Shown: positions 8,221 to 17,302 of the stretch, piece by piece | Position numbering within the stretch: the first letter of the stretch is position 1 | Layout: every line of letters starts with the position of its first letter | Source of the DNA: Maricurvus nonylphenolicus | GTDB taxonomy: Bacteria > Pseudomonadota > Gammaproteobacteria > Pseudomonadales > Cellvibrionaceae | Assembly: GCF_042854845.1 (NCBI RefSeq) | Contig: NZ_AP031498.1 | Location: 310,001 to 374,000, forward strand | DNA: 64,000 nucleotides | Direction of reading: 5' to 3' | Position numbers and translations under genes: made by a program | Notes under the pieces: generated by a model | What the model was told of the DNA's origin: nothing | Seen by the model: only the letters and a program-made list of their open reading frames with translations | Database searches by the model: none

Positions 8221-8245
8221 AAAAAGCCCCAGCAAAGCTGAGGCT
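8221..8245 (-). terminator. Rho-independent terminator of phaB
   Basis: On the minus strand, AGCCTCAGC pairs with GCTGGGGCT (one G-U) around TTT, followed by a run of T. It lies 27 nt after the phaB stop. Confidence 0.8.
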
Positions 8246-8271
8246 AAACGATTAAGCAAGCAATTTCCTTC

Positions 8272-8994
8272 TTACAACATATATTGTCCACCGTTTACGG
8301 AAACAGTACTGCCCGTAATAAAGTCTGCATCATCATCAATCAAAAACAGTACCGCACGTGCAATATCTTCCGGCTTACCCAAACGGCCTACCGGTACCGT
8401 GCTGATAATTTTTTGCAGAACATCTTCCGGCACTGCGCGAACCATATCGGTATCGACATAACCTGGTGCGATAGTATTAACGGTAATGCCGCGGCCGGCA
8501 TTTTCCTGGGCAACGGCTTTGGTGAAACCAATGACGCCGGCTTTAGCAGCGGTGTAGTTGGCTTGACCGTACTGACCCATTTGGCCGTTAACCGAGCTGA
8601 CATTTACGATGCGTCCAAACTGACGCTTGCGCATGCCTTTTAATACGGCGCGCACCGTATTGAAGCAGGAATTCAGGTTGGTGTTGATTACGGCATCCCA
8701 GTTTTCAGCGGGCATTTTATGCAGGGTACCGTCACGGGTAATACCAGCGTTGTTGATCAGAATTTCAATGGGGCCCTGTTCGGCTTCGATTTGGCCGATG
8801 CCGTCGATCACTGAGCCCATATCGGATACGTCAAAACGGTAAGCAGGGATACCGGTCTTTTCAGTGAAATATTGCGCTACACGGTCGCTGCTGCCGTAAT
8901 TGGCCACAACTTTATAGCCTTTGAGTTTTAACTTTACGCAGATGGATTCACCAATACCGCGGGTGCCGCCAGTTACTAATGCCACTCTTCCCAT
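8272..8994 (-). CDS. phaB: Acetoacetyl-CoA reductase, SDR family (PhaB)
   Basis: 240 residues from the ATG at 8994, which has AAGGAGA just upstream; a longer in-frame extension to 9105 is unlikely. SDR motifs: TGGTRGIGES for NADP binding, NNAGITRDGTLHKM, and catalytic Tyr/Lys in NYTAAKAGVIGF. The C-terminal VNGGQYML fits PhaB/FabG. NNAGITRD and the W-D-VI-TNLNS segment favour PhaB, which reduces acetoacetyl-CoA to (R)-3-hydroxybutyryl-CoA for polyhydroxyalkanoate storage. No phaA or phaC adjoins it, so a FabG-like role remains possible. Confidence 0.82.
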   Translation of the reverse strand: MGRVALVTGGTRGIGESICVKLKLKGYKVVANYGSSDRVAQYFTEKTGIPAYRFDVSDMGSVIDGIGQIEAEQGPIEILINNAGITRDGTLHKMPAENWDAVINTNLNSCFNTVRAVLKGMRKRQFGRIVNVSSVNGQMGQYGQANYTAAKAGVIGFTKAVAQENAGRGITVNTIAPGYVDTDMVRAVPEDVLQKIISTVPVGRLGKPEDIARAVLFLIDDDADFITGSTVSVNGGQYML

Positions 8995-9286
8995 AGGGAA
9001 TCTCCTTGTCGATATATTGTCGGTCGGCCAAAAAGCCATTGATCCGCCCGTCACTGCTGCGGATGTCGAATACTTATGCACAGTTGAAAAGTTATTCACT
9101 GGCATGTTGGTTGTTGCAATTTGTTTGCCAGAAAAATTTATCTATTGTCTTGCAATGCAAGTGGTACAGAAGGAGTGATTGCCAACTCATCTGTGGGGAT
9201 AACGTAGAGGATTTTTCTTACAATTTAATTAAGTTGCCGTAAGAAATATATTGAGAAATGAACTGTGGATAGTTATTGGCAGCTGT

Positions 9287-10867
9287 TTAAACTAACTGCC
9301 AATCAAGATCAAGCTGCAGGTTTTGCCAGTTGCTTTTTTCCTGCTGAAGGTCGGCATCCAATAAACATTGCAATGATTGCCATTGCTTGTCGAACTGAAT
9401 GGTTAACCCGGTGGCTGAGACGCTAAAGGTTAAGTTGCGAGTATCAGTATGGCGGAAGCGGCTGAGCATCACCGAGATTCTGAATGCAGCGATTAAACGC
9501 CAGATATCTTTGGCGTTGTATTGCTGGTACAGCGGCTGCTCTTCGGTTTTTAAACTCTTGCGGTGATTCAGTAAGATAAACGCCAACGTTGCCTGCTGTT
9601 CGTTATTAAAGCCCGCCATAATGGCATGTTCAATAATATACGCACTATGGCGATGCACACTTTGATAATTTATATGTAAGCCCACTTCATGCAGCTGAGC
9701 GGCCCAATTCAGTAGCTGTGAATAGTCGTCGTGTGTCAGCTGCCACGGGCCTTGCACCAGGTCAAATAACTCCTGAGTCAAGAGTCCTACCCGTTGCGCG
9801 TGATGCGTGCTGATATCAAATCGGGCTGCGATATTGGCAACACTTTGATGACGAATATCACAGTGATTCAGTCGCGCTTGCATATCCTGCAGCAGCCCTT
9901 CACGCAATGCCGCATCGCCATAAAACAATTGGTCGATTTCCAATAAATCAAAGGCGGCAATCAACACGGCCAGGCCGCCACACAATACCGGTGCACGATC
10001 AGGGGTAACGCCAGGCAGATTGATTTGTTCAATGTTGCCACAGGTGATCAGGTGAGTGCGAAGGGTGTTAAGGGTATCTAGTGTCAGGCGTCCATCAGAC
10101 AATCCCATGGCCGCGGCGCACAGGCTGAGGGTTTTGATGGAGCCGGAGGTGCCGATTACCCGTTGCCAGCCCAGGCGCTGGTAGGATTGTAATAGCGGTT
10201 CAAGTTGTTGCTCGGCGTCGATGATGGCCTGTTGGAAGCTGGCATCGTCAATAGCGCTGTCGGCAAAGTAGCGCTTGGTTAAACTGACACAACCCATCGC
10301 ACAGCTGTGTACGATCAGCGGTTCCTGATCTTCCCCAATGACCAGTTCGGTGCTGCCACCGCCGATATCGATCACCAGACTGCGGCGGTCAATATGTTGA
10401 TCCTGGTAAACGCCCTGATAAATCAGGCGTGCTTCTTCGGGGCCGGACAGGATTTCTATCGGGTAGGGGAAGTGGGGTTTTAGCTGTGCGAGTAGCTCAT
10501 TAATGTTCTTGGCGGTACGGAAGGTATAGGTGCCGACAACACGTACGTCATCCGGTGCGATATTTTCCAGCACCTTGCCAAAGGCGGTCAGGGTTTCCAC
10601 GCCGCGAGTAATGGCATCGTTATCAAGTTGCTGTTGTGGGTCCAGTCCGGCAGCCAGGCGCACTTTGCGCTTTTCCCGGTGAATGATCTTGCAGGTTTGG
10701 CCCTCTTGGCTGTGGCTGAGTTCTGCCAGAATCAGGTGAAAGCTGTTGGAGCCCAAATCGATGGCGGCGATGGTGCGGCGCTGTGGGTCGTTGTTATCCG
10801 TCAGGCGGGCTTGAGCCTTAAGGTCTGGTTGGGGTGGTACTATTTGGGGCTGAGCGTTTTTTGCCAC
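9287..10867 (-). CDS. ppx: Exopolyphosphatase (Ppx/GppA family)
   Basis: 526 residues. The N-terminal ASKHA-fold phosphatase domain shows AAIDLGSNSFHLILAE (about residues 34-49) and LVIDIGGGSTELVIG (about residue 165), the two phosphate-binding loops of Ppx/GppA. The C-terminal part is HD-like helical (LHEVGLHINYQSVHRHSAYI). Ppx removes terminal phosphate from polyphosphate; GppA hydrolyses pppGpp, and the two are hard to separate. Its place 70 nt after ppk1 in the same direction favours Ppx. Confidence 0.88.
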   Translation of the reverse strand: MAKNAQPQIVPPQPDLKAQARLTDNNDPQRRTIAAIDLGSNSFHLILAELSHSQEGQTCKIIHREKRKVRLAAGLDPQQQLDNDAITRGVETLTAFGKVLENIAPDDVRVVGTYTFRTAKNINELLAQLKPHFPYPIEILSGPEEARLIYQGVYQDQHIDRRSLVIDIGGGSTELVIGEDQEPLIVHSCAMGCVSLTKRYFADSAIDDASFQQAIIDAEQQLEPLLQSYQRLGWQRVIGTSGSIKTLSLCAAAMGLSDGRLTLDTLNTLRTHLITCGNIEQINLPGVTPDRAPVLCGGLAVLIAAFDLLEIDQLFYGDAALREGLLQDMQARLNHCDIRHQSVANIAARFDISTHHAQRVGLLTQELFDLVQGPWQLTHDDYSQLLNWAAQLHEVGLHINYQSVHRHSAYIIEHAIMAGFNNEQQATLAFILLNHRKSLKTEEQPLYQQYNAKDIWRLIAAFRISVMLSRFRHTDTRNLTFSVSATGLTIQFDKQWQSLQCLLDADLQQEKSNWQNLQLDLDWQLV

Positions 10868-10937
10868 GTGTGTATCTTATTTCGCTTTCTTGCTTGTATT
10901 TGGCTTGGCGCCATCTGCCGCAGCTCTCTCAGCTACT

Positions 10938-13052
10938 TTATGCCTGCTCCTGTTGCAGCAGATATTCGTGGGTGGCTATCTGAGCGCGGTATTTTCTTTT
11001 ACTTCCCTTAGGGGTATACGGGTTTGACTGGTTTTTGTCAATGATTCGCGCTTTGCAGTTGTCGTTTAGCTGAATCTCGATCAGGTCGATAATGCGCTGT
11101 TTGATGGCCTCATCGTAGATGGGCACACCCACTTCAACCCGGTTGTCGATATTGCGCCCCATCCAGTCACCCGAGGTAATAAACACTTCTTGCTCGCCCT
11201 GATTGTGGAAGATCATCACTCGACTGTGCTCCAGGAAGCGGTCGACGATGCTGATGATATGAATGTTCTCGCTGGAGTCTTTAATCTGGGTTTGCAGGGT
11301 GCACATGCCGCGCACAATCAGTTTGATCTCAACGCCGGCCTGGGCGGCATTGCACAGATGCAGGCTAATCTCATCGTCGCAGAGGTTATTGACCTTCACG
11401 GTAATGGCCGCTGGCTTACCGGCCTGGGCATGTTCGGTTTCCCGGTCGATCAGTTGCAGTAATCGCTCGCGGCTGTTGATCGGCGAGACAATTAAATGTT
11501 TAAACGGGTAACGGCGATAGCTGTGGTCGATAAAGTTAAAGACCTGTTCTATTTCGCGGGTGATTTCCGGGCGGCTGGTAAAGTAGCTCAGGTCGGTATA
11601 GATACGCGCATTCTTCTCGTGGAAGTTACCGCTACCAATATGACCATAATGGCAGGGGCCGTTCTTTTCGGTGCGGGTAATCAGGCACAACTTGGCGTGG
11701 ACCTTCAGTGTTGGAATGCCAAAACTTACGCGAATGCCGGCACTCTGCAGGCGCTTGGCTTCAGTGATATTGTTGGCCTCATCAAAGCGTGCGTGCAGCT
11801 CAACCACGGCAGTGACCTGCTTGCCGTTGCGTGCGGCATCACACAGGGAGCGCAACACGCGAGAGTTATTGGCAACCCGGTAAAGGTTGATGCGGATATG
11901 GGTCACCTTGGGATCAAAGGCGGCCTGGCGCAGCACTTCAGTAAAGTGGTCAAACGACTGGTAGGGGTAGTGCAGCAGAATATCCTGCGCGTGTATTGCA
12001 TCAAAGACGTTATCGGCAGTGGCAAAAGCACGGCAAGGTACTATGGGCAGGGCCGGGTGTTCCAGGCTGTCGCCGCCAACATTGGGGAAGGCAATAAAGT
12101 CTTTGAAGTTGCGGTAGGGGCCGCTGGGTAGCAGTGAGTCGTGTGAGCGCAGGTTGAGGCGATTGCGCAGAAATTTCACCAGGGTTTCTGGCATGGCCTC
12201 GTCGTGTACCAGGCGCACGGGCTCGGCGCTCAGGCGGCTGCGCAGGCCTTTGGACAGTTTGTCCATGATGCTCTGGTCTATCTCACCGCTGAGGTTGATT
12301 TCCGCATCGCGGGTCATCTTAAAGGAGAAGGCAGCAATACTGTCGAATTCAAATACGCCTTCAAAGACTTCCGGCAGGCAATGTTTGATGGCGTCATCGA
12401 GCAGGATAAATTTCTTGCTGGCACCAGATTCAGAGCTAGAGCCAGGCAGCAGGATAAAGCGGCTGGTGGATTCGGTTGGTACTTCCAGGACCGCGTGTTC
12501 AATGCGGTTGTCGCGCTGCATTTCCACTGCCATGTAAAACAGGTCGTCATTCAGACAGGTGGCCAGATCCATGCCCGGGTGCACAATCAGCGGTGCCATA
12601 TGGGGGCGGATATTTTCCTGGTAGTAATTTTTTAACCACTGGGACTGGAATTTGGTCAGTTGCTTGTCGCTGGACAGGATAATGATGTTCTTTTTGGTGA
12701 GATCTTTTTTTAGATCCCGATAAATACGATCGAACTGGCGGTTGAGCTGCAGTACCTTCTTTTGGATATCTTGCATTAACTGCTCGTCGTCCTGCGCATC
12801 ACGGGCATAGCTGTGCAGCAGAATACGACGGCGCACATCGGCCACCCGCACACGGAAGAATTCATCCATATTGTTGGAGAAGATGCCCAAAAACCGCACT
12901 CGCTCAATCACCGGGTTGCTGGTATCGGCAGCTTCCTGCAGGACGCGCTCGTTAAATGACAGCCAGCTGAGTTCGCGAGGTACACTCAGGGCTCGCACCT
13001 CTAGGTCGGTATCTGGCGAGGAAGAAAGTGTATCGGTCGTTATTGGTGTCAT
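10938..13052 (-). CDS. ppk1: Polyphosphate kinase 1
   Basis: About 704 residues, the normal Ppk1 length. The N-terminal domain begins RELSWLSFNERVLQEA, typical of the family. The catalytic half carries the autophosphorylated His in LKVHAKLCLITR, then HIGSGNFHEKNARIYTD and a second His in FLEHSRVMIFHN. It makes polyphosphate from ATP reversibly. The ATG at 13052 is preferred to 13061 because AGGGA sits at good distance from it. It heads a ppk1-ppx operon. A close match to the PhoB box is 76-93 nt upstream, so phosphate starvation control is likely. Confidence 0.94.
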   Translation of the reverse strand: MTPITTDTLSSSPDTDLEVRALSVPRELSWLSFNERVLQEAADTSNPVIERVRFLGIFSNNMDEFFRVRVADVRRRILLHSYARDAQDDEQLMQDIQKKVLQLNRQFDRIYRDLKKDLTKKNIIILSSDKQLTKFQSQWLKNYYQENIRPHMAPLIVHPGMDLATCLNDDLFYMAVEMQRDNRIEHAVLEVPTESTSRFILLPGSSSESGASKKFILLDDAIKHCLPEVFEGVFEFDSIAAFSFKMTRDAEINLSGEIDQSIMDKLSKGLRSRLSAEPVRLVHDEAMPETLVKFLRNRLNLRSHDSLLPSGPYRNFKDFIAFPNVGGDSLEHPALPIVPCRAFATADNVFDAIHAQDILLHYPYQSFDHFTEVLRQAAFDPKVTHIRINLYRVANNSRVLRSLCDAARNGKQVTAVVELHARFDEANNITEAKRLQSAGIRVSFGIPTLKVHAKLCLITRTEKNGPCHYGHIGSGNFHEKNARIYTDLSYFTSRPEITREIEQVFNFIDHSYRRYPFKHLIVSPINSRERLLQLIDRETEHAQAGKPAAITVKVNNLCDDEISLHLCNAAQAGVEIKLIVRGMCTLQTQIKDSSENIHIISIVDRFLEHSRVMIFHNQGEQEVFITSGDWMGRNIDNRVEVGVPIYDEAIKQRIIDLIEIQLNDNCKARIIDKNQSNPYTPKGSKRKYRAQIATHEYLLQQEQA

Positions 13053-13111
13053 AAACAGCATCCCTAAAGGCTAAATCTCTAGGGCGTGTTAACTGGCCCT
13101 GGCAACAACTG

Positions 13112-13145
13112 ATTTTATGAAGGCAGGATGACAGAAATATGTCAG
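13112..13145 (-). promoter_or_regulatory. PhoB box and -10 upstream of ppk1
   Basis: On the minus strand, CTGACAT-ATTT-CTGTCAT (13145-13128) fits the two 7-bp direct repeats with a 4-bp A/T spacer of the Pho box, with one mismatch in the first repeat. Ten nt further on is TAAAAT (13117-13112), the spacing normally seen between a Pho box and the -10. Confidence 0.72.
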
Positions 13146-13241
13146 CCGGCAGGTGTATCGACGCTGGTACTGAAAAGGTGTGTTGGCTAAGATAAACAGG
13201 CCCCAGTACACTGCATGACTTCAGCGCAAAGGAGATAGCGT

Positions 13242-14138
13242 ATGGCAACCCCTCAGGCAGCAATTCTCAAAGGTCCCCCCGAACAGGCCCGGTATTTAAT
13301 GTTCGATATTCGCGCTGGGGCCACAGCTCCCGAGGATATACGGCAAATTTTGAGCCAATTGTCTGCAGAAATTGATGGGATTACCGCGGCGGTGGGTATT
13401 GGTGCTCCCCTGGTGAGTTATCTTGATGCTGAGGTACCGGGATTAAGATCCTTCCCGGCATGGAGCGGTAAAGGTGTGACCGGTGTGGCACGTCAATCCT
13501 GTTTGTGGCTCTGGCTGCGAGGCAGTGATCAGGGCGAGCTTATGCACCGTGCCCGACGTTTCTGTCAGCTATTGGCGCCGGTATTTATCGCTACCGATGA
13601 GGTACAGGCATTTAAATACAAAGAGGGCCGCGACCTGACCGGCTATATCGATGGCACCGAAAATCCCACTGGCCAGGATGCCATTTCAACTGCCATCATC
13701 AGCAATGGCAATCCCGACATGGAAGCCTCCAGTTTTGTCACAGCCCAGCGCTGGCTGCACAATTTTTCTGCCTTTGATGCCATGTCGCAATCGCAAAAGG
13801 ACGACGCTATTGGTCGTCGCTTAAGTGATAATGAGGAATTTGGTGACGCGCCTGCTTCGGCACACGTAAAGCGCACGGCGCAGGAAAGTTTTGATCCCGA
13901 AGCCTTTTTATTACGCCGCTCCATGCCCTGGAATATGGGCGGCGACAGTGGTTTACAGTTTGTGGCTTTTGCTCATACGCTGGATGCCTTTGAGGTTCAA
14001 TGGCGGCGCATGCTGGGCCTTGAGGATGGCGTCTGTGATGCGCTATTTCAATTCAGTTGTGCCATCAATGGAGCGCACTTCTGGTGTCCCGGTATTGTTC
14101 AGGGCCGACTTAACCTAAAAGTATTAGGTGTCGAGTAA
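13242..14138 (+). CDS. Dyp-type heme peroxidase
   Basis: 298 residues, close to the usual size for the shorter bacterial Dyp peroxidases. The signature GYIDGTENP is at about residues 134-142, with the catalytic Asp at 137. The likely proximal heme ligand is His208 in SAHVKRTAQESF, and the distal region FLLRRSMPW follows. No signal peptide, so it is cytoplasmic or encapsulated; no encapsulin gene is in the window. AAGGAG precedes the ATG. It stands alone and diverges from ppk1. Confidence 0.88.
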   Translation: MATPQAAILKGPPEQARYLMFDIRAGATAPEDIRQILSQLSAEIDGITAAVGIGAPLVSYLDAEVPGLRSFPAWSGKGVTGVARQSCLWLWLRGSDQGELMHRARRFCQLLAPVFIATDEVQAFKYKEGRDLTGYIDGTENPTGQDAISTAIISNGNPDMEASSFVTAQRWLHNFSAFDAMSQSQKDDAIGRRLSDNEEFGDAPASAHVKRTAQESFDPEAFLLRRSMPWNMGGDSGLQFVAFAHTLDAFEVQWRRMLGLEDGVCDALFQFSCAINGAHFWCPGIVQGRLNLKVLGVE

Positions 14139-14329
14139 GTATTTTGTGGCACGTTAGTCGCGTGCCAATAGATTGATCTAGTTGATTAGCCGTAACTTCT
14201 TTATACTGTTAACCAATCGATGGTGACTTATCGATTCCCCTTCTATTCTTATAAAACAAATAAAGGGGGGGAAGCTGCTTCAGCTCTCCACTAATTAGCC
14301 TATTTATCAATGGAATGAGATAAATACAT

Positions 14330-15193
14330 ATGGATGCAACCAAGCATATCTGGATCACTGGTGGTACCAGTGGTATCGGATTGTCGTTAGCCAAACACTA
14401 TTTGCAGCAAGGCCACAAGGTGGCGTTAACCGGTTTGGAGATTGAAGCGGTTAGTGCATTGCAATCTGCCTACCCTGAGCAGGTTACCTATGTGGCTTGG
14501 GACGTTTCGCAACTGGCCGATATCGATCTGGTGTCGGCGCAATTACAACACAGTCTCGGTCATCTTGATGATGTGATTATCTGCGCTGGCATTTGTGAGT
14601 ATGTGTCGGTTGACGGTTTTGATGCCGATGCCTTTGCCCGCGTTATGGCCGTTAATTTTCAAGGCGCGATCAATACCGTTGCTGCCGCCTTGCCGCTACT
14701 TCGCCGCTGTGTTCAGATGGGGAAACAGCCGCGCCCCTTGGTGACGGTTATTTCAAGTTTATCCAGCTGGGTGCCGGTGAAACGTGCAGGCGCTTACGGA
14801 GCCTCCAAGGCTGCGCTGCGTTATGCCATTCATAGTATTAAAGGTGAGTTGGTCTCCGAAGGTATCGATGTCAGCGTGATTCAACCGGGTTTTATTGATA
14901 CGCCATTAATGCAAAAACTGCCGCCATTGAAAGGCTATAGCATGATGACTGTAGACAGCGCGGTTAAGCGAATAATTAACGCTATTGAGCGTCGTGTAAC
15001 GGAGTACTGTTTCCCCAAAAATCTGTATTGGCGCCTGGGGTTTGTTTCCATTTTACCCATGAATTGGCAGTTGCGGATTATGGGGGGAAAACAGAAGACG
15101 CAGAATAATCTGGTACCGCCACCGCAAGAACACATTGATGTGGTTGTACCGGAAAAACGTTCTGCGTCAGTTGTTAAGGTTGTTGAGACTTAG
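14330..15193 (+). CDS. SDR family oxidoreductase (membrane-associated type)
   Basis: 287 residues. NAD(P)-binding TGGTSGIGLSLAKHY at the N-terminus, IICAGICEYV in the NNAG position, catalytic Ser in SSLSSW and Tyr/Lys in AYGASKAALRY, then VIQPGFIDTPL. The C-terminal extension with WRLGFVSILPMNWQL is hydrophobic and resembles SDRs that act on membrane lipids. The substrate is unknown. The last 4 nt overlap the stop of the convergent SDR gene. Confidence 0.82.
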   Translation: MDATKHIWITGGTSGIGLSLAKHYLQQGHKVALTGLEIEAVSALQSAYPEQVTYVAWDVSQLADIDLVSAQLQHSLGHLDDVIICAGICEYVSVDGFDADAFARVMAVNFQGAINTVAAALPLLRRCVQMGKQPRPLVTVISSLSSWVPVKRAGAYGASKAALRYAIHSIKGELVSEGIDVSVIQPGFIDTPLMQKLPPLKGYSMMTVDSAVKRIINAIERRVTEYCFPKNLYWRLGFVSILPMNWQLRIMGGKQKTQNNLVPPPQEHIDVVVPEKRSASVVKVVET

Positions 15194-15963
15194 TCTTCTA
15201 CATTCGAGAAATGTGTGCCAGCGGTCAGTGCGCCATCCACGACCATGGGGCAGCCGGTGACGTAACTGGCTTTGTTGGAGGCAAGCCAAACCACGGCATC
15301 GGCAACTTCCTGTGGGGCGGCGCCGCGGCCCATAGGCATCATGGCCGTCAGGGCCGCGTACTCATCAGGGCCCAGAGTGGTCTTGGTCATATCGGTTTCA
15401 ATAAACCCTGGGCATACGGCTACACAGCGGATGCCGTCTTTGGCGTATTCCAGAGCCGTTGCTTTAGACAGACCAACGACACCATGTTTAGCCGCGGTGT
15501 AGTGCGGAATACTGGCCATGCCCATCAGGCCATCGACTGAAGCGGTATTGATGATCACACCGCTTTGGGCTGCCTTCATGGGTTCCAGTGCAGCGCGGGT
15601 GCCGTAAAAAACGCCATTGAGGTCGATATCGATAACCTGGCGCCAGTCCTCCAGGGTTTGTTTGCCGGTACGAGCGCGGTTTCCTGCAATACCGGCGTTA
15701 TTGAAAATGACGTCGACTTGGCCGAAGCGGTCCATAGTGGCATCGATCATGCGCTGGCAAGCATCGGCATCAGCAACGTCGACTTGCAGAGCCAAAGCGT
15801 CATTACCTAATTCTGCCGCAAGCTTTTCAACCACTGCCAGATTGATATCGGCGAGCACCAGCTTGGCACCTTCTTCGGCAAAGGTGCGAGCCGTGGCTTC
15901 ACCAATACCTGCCGCAGCGCCAGTGACAATCACAACTTTATCTTGTAAACCTAAATCGGCCAT
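15190..15963 (-). CDS. SDR family oxidoreductase
   Basis: 257 residues, classical SDR size. TGAAAGIGEATAR for cofactor binding, with Asp in LVLADINL favouring NAD; NNAGIAGNRARTGK; catalytic Ser in NTASVDG and Tyr/Lys in HYTAAKHGVVGL; PGFIETDM; and a typical MVVDGALTAG end. Such proteins oxidise secondary alcohols, including hydroxysteroids and hydroxyacyl-CoAs; this one cannot be assigned. It may belong with the acyl-CoA genes further along, since a weak version of the TCACCC palindrome lies about 100 nt upstream. Confidence 0.83.
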   Translation of the reverse strand: MADLGLQDKVVIVTGAAAGIGEATARTFAEEGAKLVLADINLAVVEKLAAELGNDALALQVDVADADACQRMIDATMDRFGQVDVIFNNAGIAGNRARTGKQTLEDWRQVIDIDLNGVFYGTRAALEPMKAAQSGVIINTASVDGLMGMASIPHYTAAKHGVVGLSKATALEYAKDGIRCVAVCPGFIETDMTKTTLGPDEYAALTAMMPMGRGAAPQEVADAVVWLASNKASYVTGCPMVVDGALTAGTHFSNVED

Positions 15964-16069
15964 TTTCTTCTCACTCTATAGTTTCGCTCTTTGGGTTCGT
16001 AATAACGATGAAAACGATTGAATCGTTATATTCAGAGTAAGAGGTGAAGACGCTGCGGGAATACACCCA

Positions 16070-16093
16070 AAGGGGTTAAAAAATTAACCCCTT
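16070..16093. terminator. Hairpin after the alpha/beta hydrolase gene
   Basis: AAGGGGTTAA (16070-16079) pairs perfectly with TTAACCCCTT (16084-16093) around AAAA, 17 nt after the hydrolase stop. The T tract on the minus strand is short. Confidence 0.5.
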
Positions 16094-16109
16094 ACATTTA
16101 TTTAACGGT

Positions 16110-16994
16110 TCAGGTTTGGATTTGTTGGCCCAGAAAATTCAGTTGGTGACTAATATTGATCTCAAAGTCATCATCGAAGTAGGGTTTGAAGTGATCGGCA
16201 TGCAGGGTGATTAGCTGGCCCAGGGGAATTCGCTCGGCCATGGTTTTAACCAGGTCGTAAGGGATTAGGCTGTCTTCTGTGGCGGCCAGAATCAGGGCGG
16301 GGCAGCGAACTTTCTGTGCGTTATAGAGCGGGTTATAAAAAGGCAATTGCAAGGCGATACGCGCGGGTACCGCATTTTGCCAGTGCGGATCATTGTCGCT
16401 GAGGCGCCTATAGTTGGGATAACACTCATCGGTATCAAGCAGGGCTCGCTTGCAGTCAGCGGCAACGACCGGGTAGGTGACTGGCGCTAATCCCAGCAAT
16501 GCTTTGAGTGCATCAAGCATGCCGTGTAGCGACAGGCTAAGCGCATGGGCTGGCGCCATGGTGCGGGTTAACGCAAGCCCAGATACAAAAGGTACCTGGG
16601 CGATAAGCCCTGCTATCGTGTGATCCTCCGCGGCAATACTCACCACATGGCCGCCACTGAAAGAGCTGCCCCAGAGATAGATTTTAGAGGGGTCGACCTG
16701 TTGATCCTGACGTGCGTGGCTAATGGCTGCTCGCCAGTCTTCCAGTTGGCGCCAGGGGTTAATGTGCTGGCGCGGTTTGCCGTCGCTATCACCAAAACTG
16801 CGGTAATCAAATAACAATACAGCAAAACCCGCTGCACAGAAGCGTTCCGCAAAGGCAGGCAGGCGGAAGTTGCGCTGTCCGGCGAAACCGTGGGCCATCA
16901 CAATGGTGGGGTGGGGGTGATGGCAATCTGGGCGATAAAAATCGGCGGCGCAACGGGTTTTGTTGGACCGAAATTCAGTACTTTCTATTTTCAA
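16110..16994 (-). CDS. Alpha/beta hydrolase
   Basis: About 294 residues. Nucleophile elbow LWGSSFSGGH gives the catalytic Ser; the oxyanion segment is VMAHGFAGQRNFRLP; the catalytic Asp is probably in LAATEDSLIPYDL and the His in LHADHFKPYF. It resembles the X-Pro dipeptidyl-peptidase/DUF1100-like esterase group. No ATG precedes the domain; a TTG at 16994 after GAGAG is the best start, with another TTG at 17036. Divergent from the TonB receptor, sharing an intergenic region with back-to-back TCACCC palindromes, so co-regulation is likely. Confidence 0.8.
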   Translation of the reverse strand: MKIESTEFRSNKTRCAADFYRPDCHHPHPTIVMAHGFAGQRNFRLPAFAERFCAAGFAVLLFDYRSFGDSDGKPRQHINPWRQLEDWRAAISHARQDQQVDPSKIYLWGSSFSGGHVVSIAAEDHTIAGLIAQVPFVSGLALTRTMAPAHALSLSLHGMLDALKALLGLAPVTYPVVAADCKRALLDTDECYPNYRRLSDNDPHWQNAVPARIALQLPFYNPLYNAQKVRCPALILAATEDSLIPYDLVKTMAERIPLGQLITLHADHFKPYFDDDFEINISHQLNFLGQQIQT

Positions 16995-17109
16995 AATAAT
17001 GCTCTCTGTTAGCCATTTTATAACGTTTTCTAACAATTACTCTTTAACTCGCGAATAATTTTTATATGAAAGGCTTTAATAGTCAGGCCATTTACTGGCT
17101 CACGTCAAT

Positions 17110-17148
17110 CTACCCAAACGGGTGAAATCAGTTCACCCGTTTGGGTGA
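17110..17148. promoter_or_regulatory. Double TCACCC-N4-GGGTGA operator, also a 15-bp perfect inverted repeat
   Basis: 17133-17148 is an exact TCACCC-GTTT-GGGTGA. 17110-17125 is a second copy with a changed left arm (CTACCC-AAAC-GGGTGA). Together, 17112-17126 and 17132-17146 form a perfect 15-bp inverted repeat with a 5-nt loop. It lies between the divergent hydrolase and TonB receptor genes. The same palindrome precedes the acyl-CoA operon (28807) and the MalT-like regulator (31688). Confidence 0.65.
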
Positions 17149-17302
17149 GTATTTTGTTTATGGGAATCGCTATATTCGTCAGACTCGTTCTGGGAAGGAG
17201 AGCCAGTTCCTCTATGTCTCTACAGAATATCTTTGGAGACGCATAAGAGGGTAGGAACCTGGGGCGAAAAAACATAAAAATGAAAATAGAGAGAGTAATA
17301 CC

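Noticed and set aside
8994..9105. N-terminal extension of phaB
   Set aside because: The fold begins at MGRVALVTGG with a strong ribosome site before it; the extension has no SDR features.
11496..12131. 211-residue plus-strand frame
   Set aside because: Antisense to ppk1, no family features.
16063..16078. ACACCC-AAAG-GGGTTA as a further TCACCC operator for the SDR gene
   Set aside because: Two arm mismatches and overlap with a hairpin that is more likely a terminator; kept only as a note.
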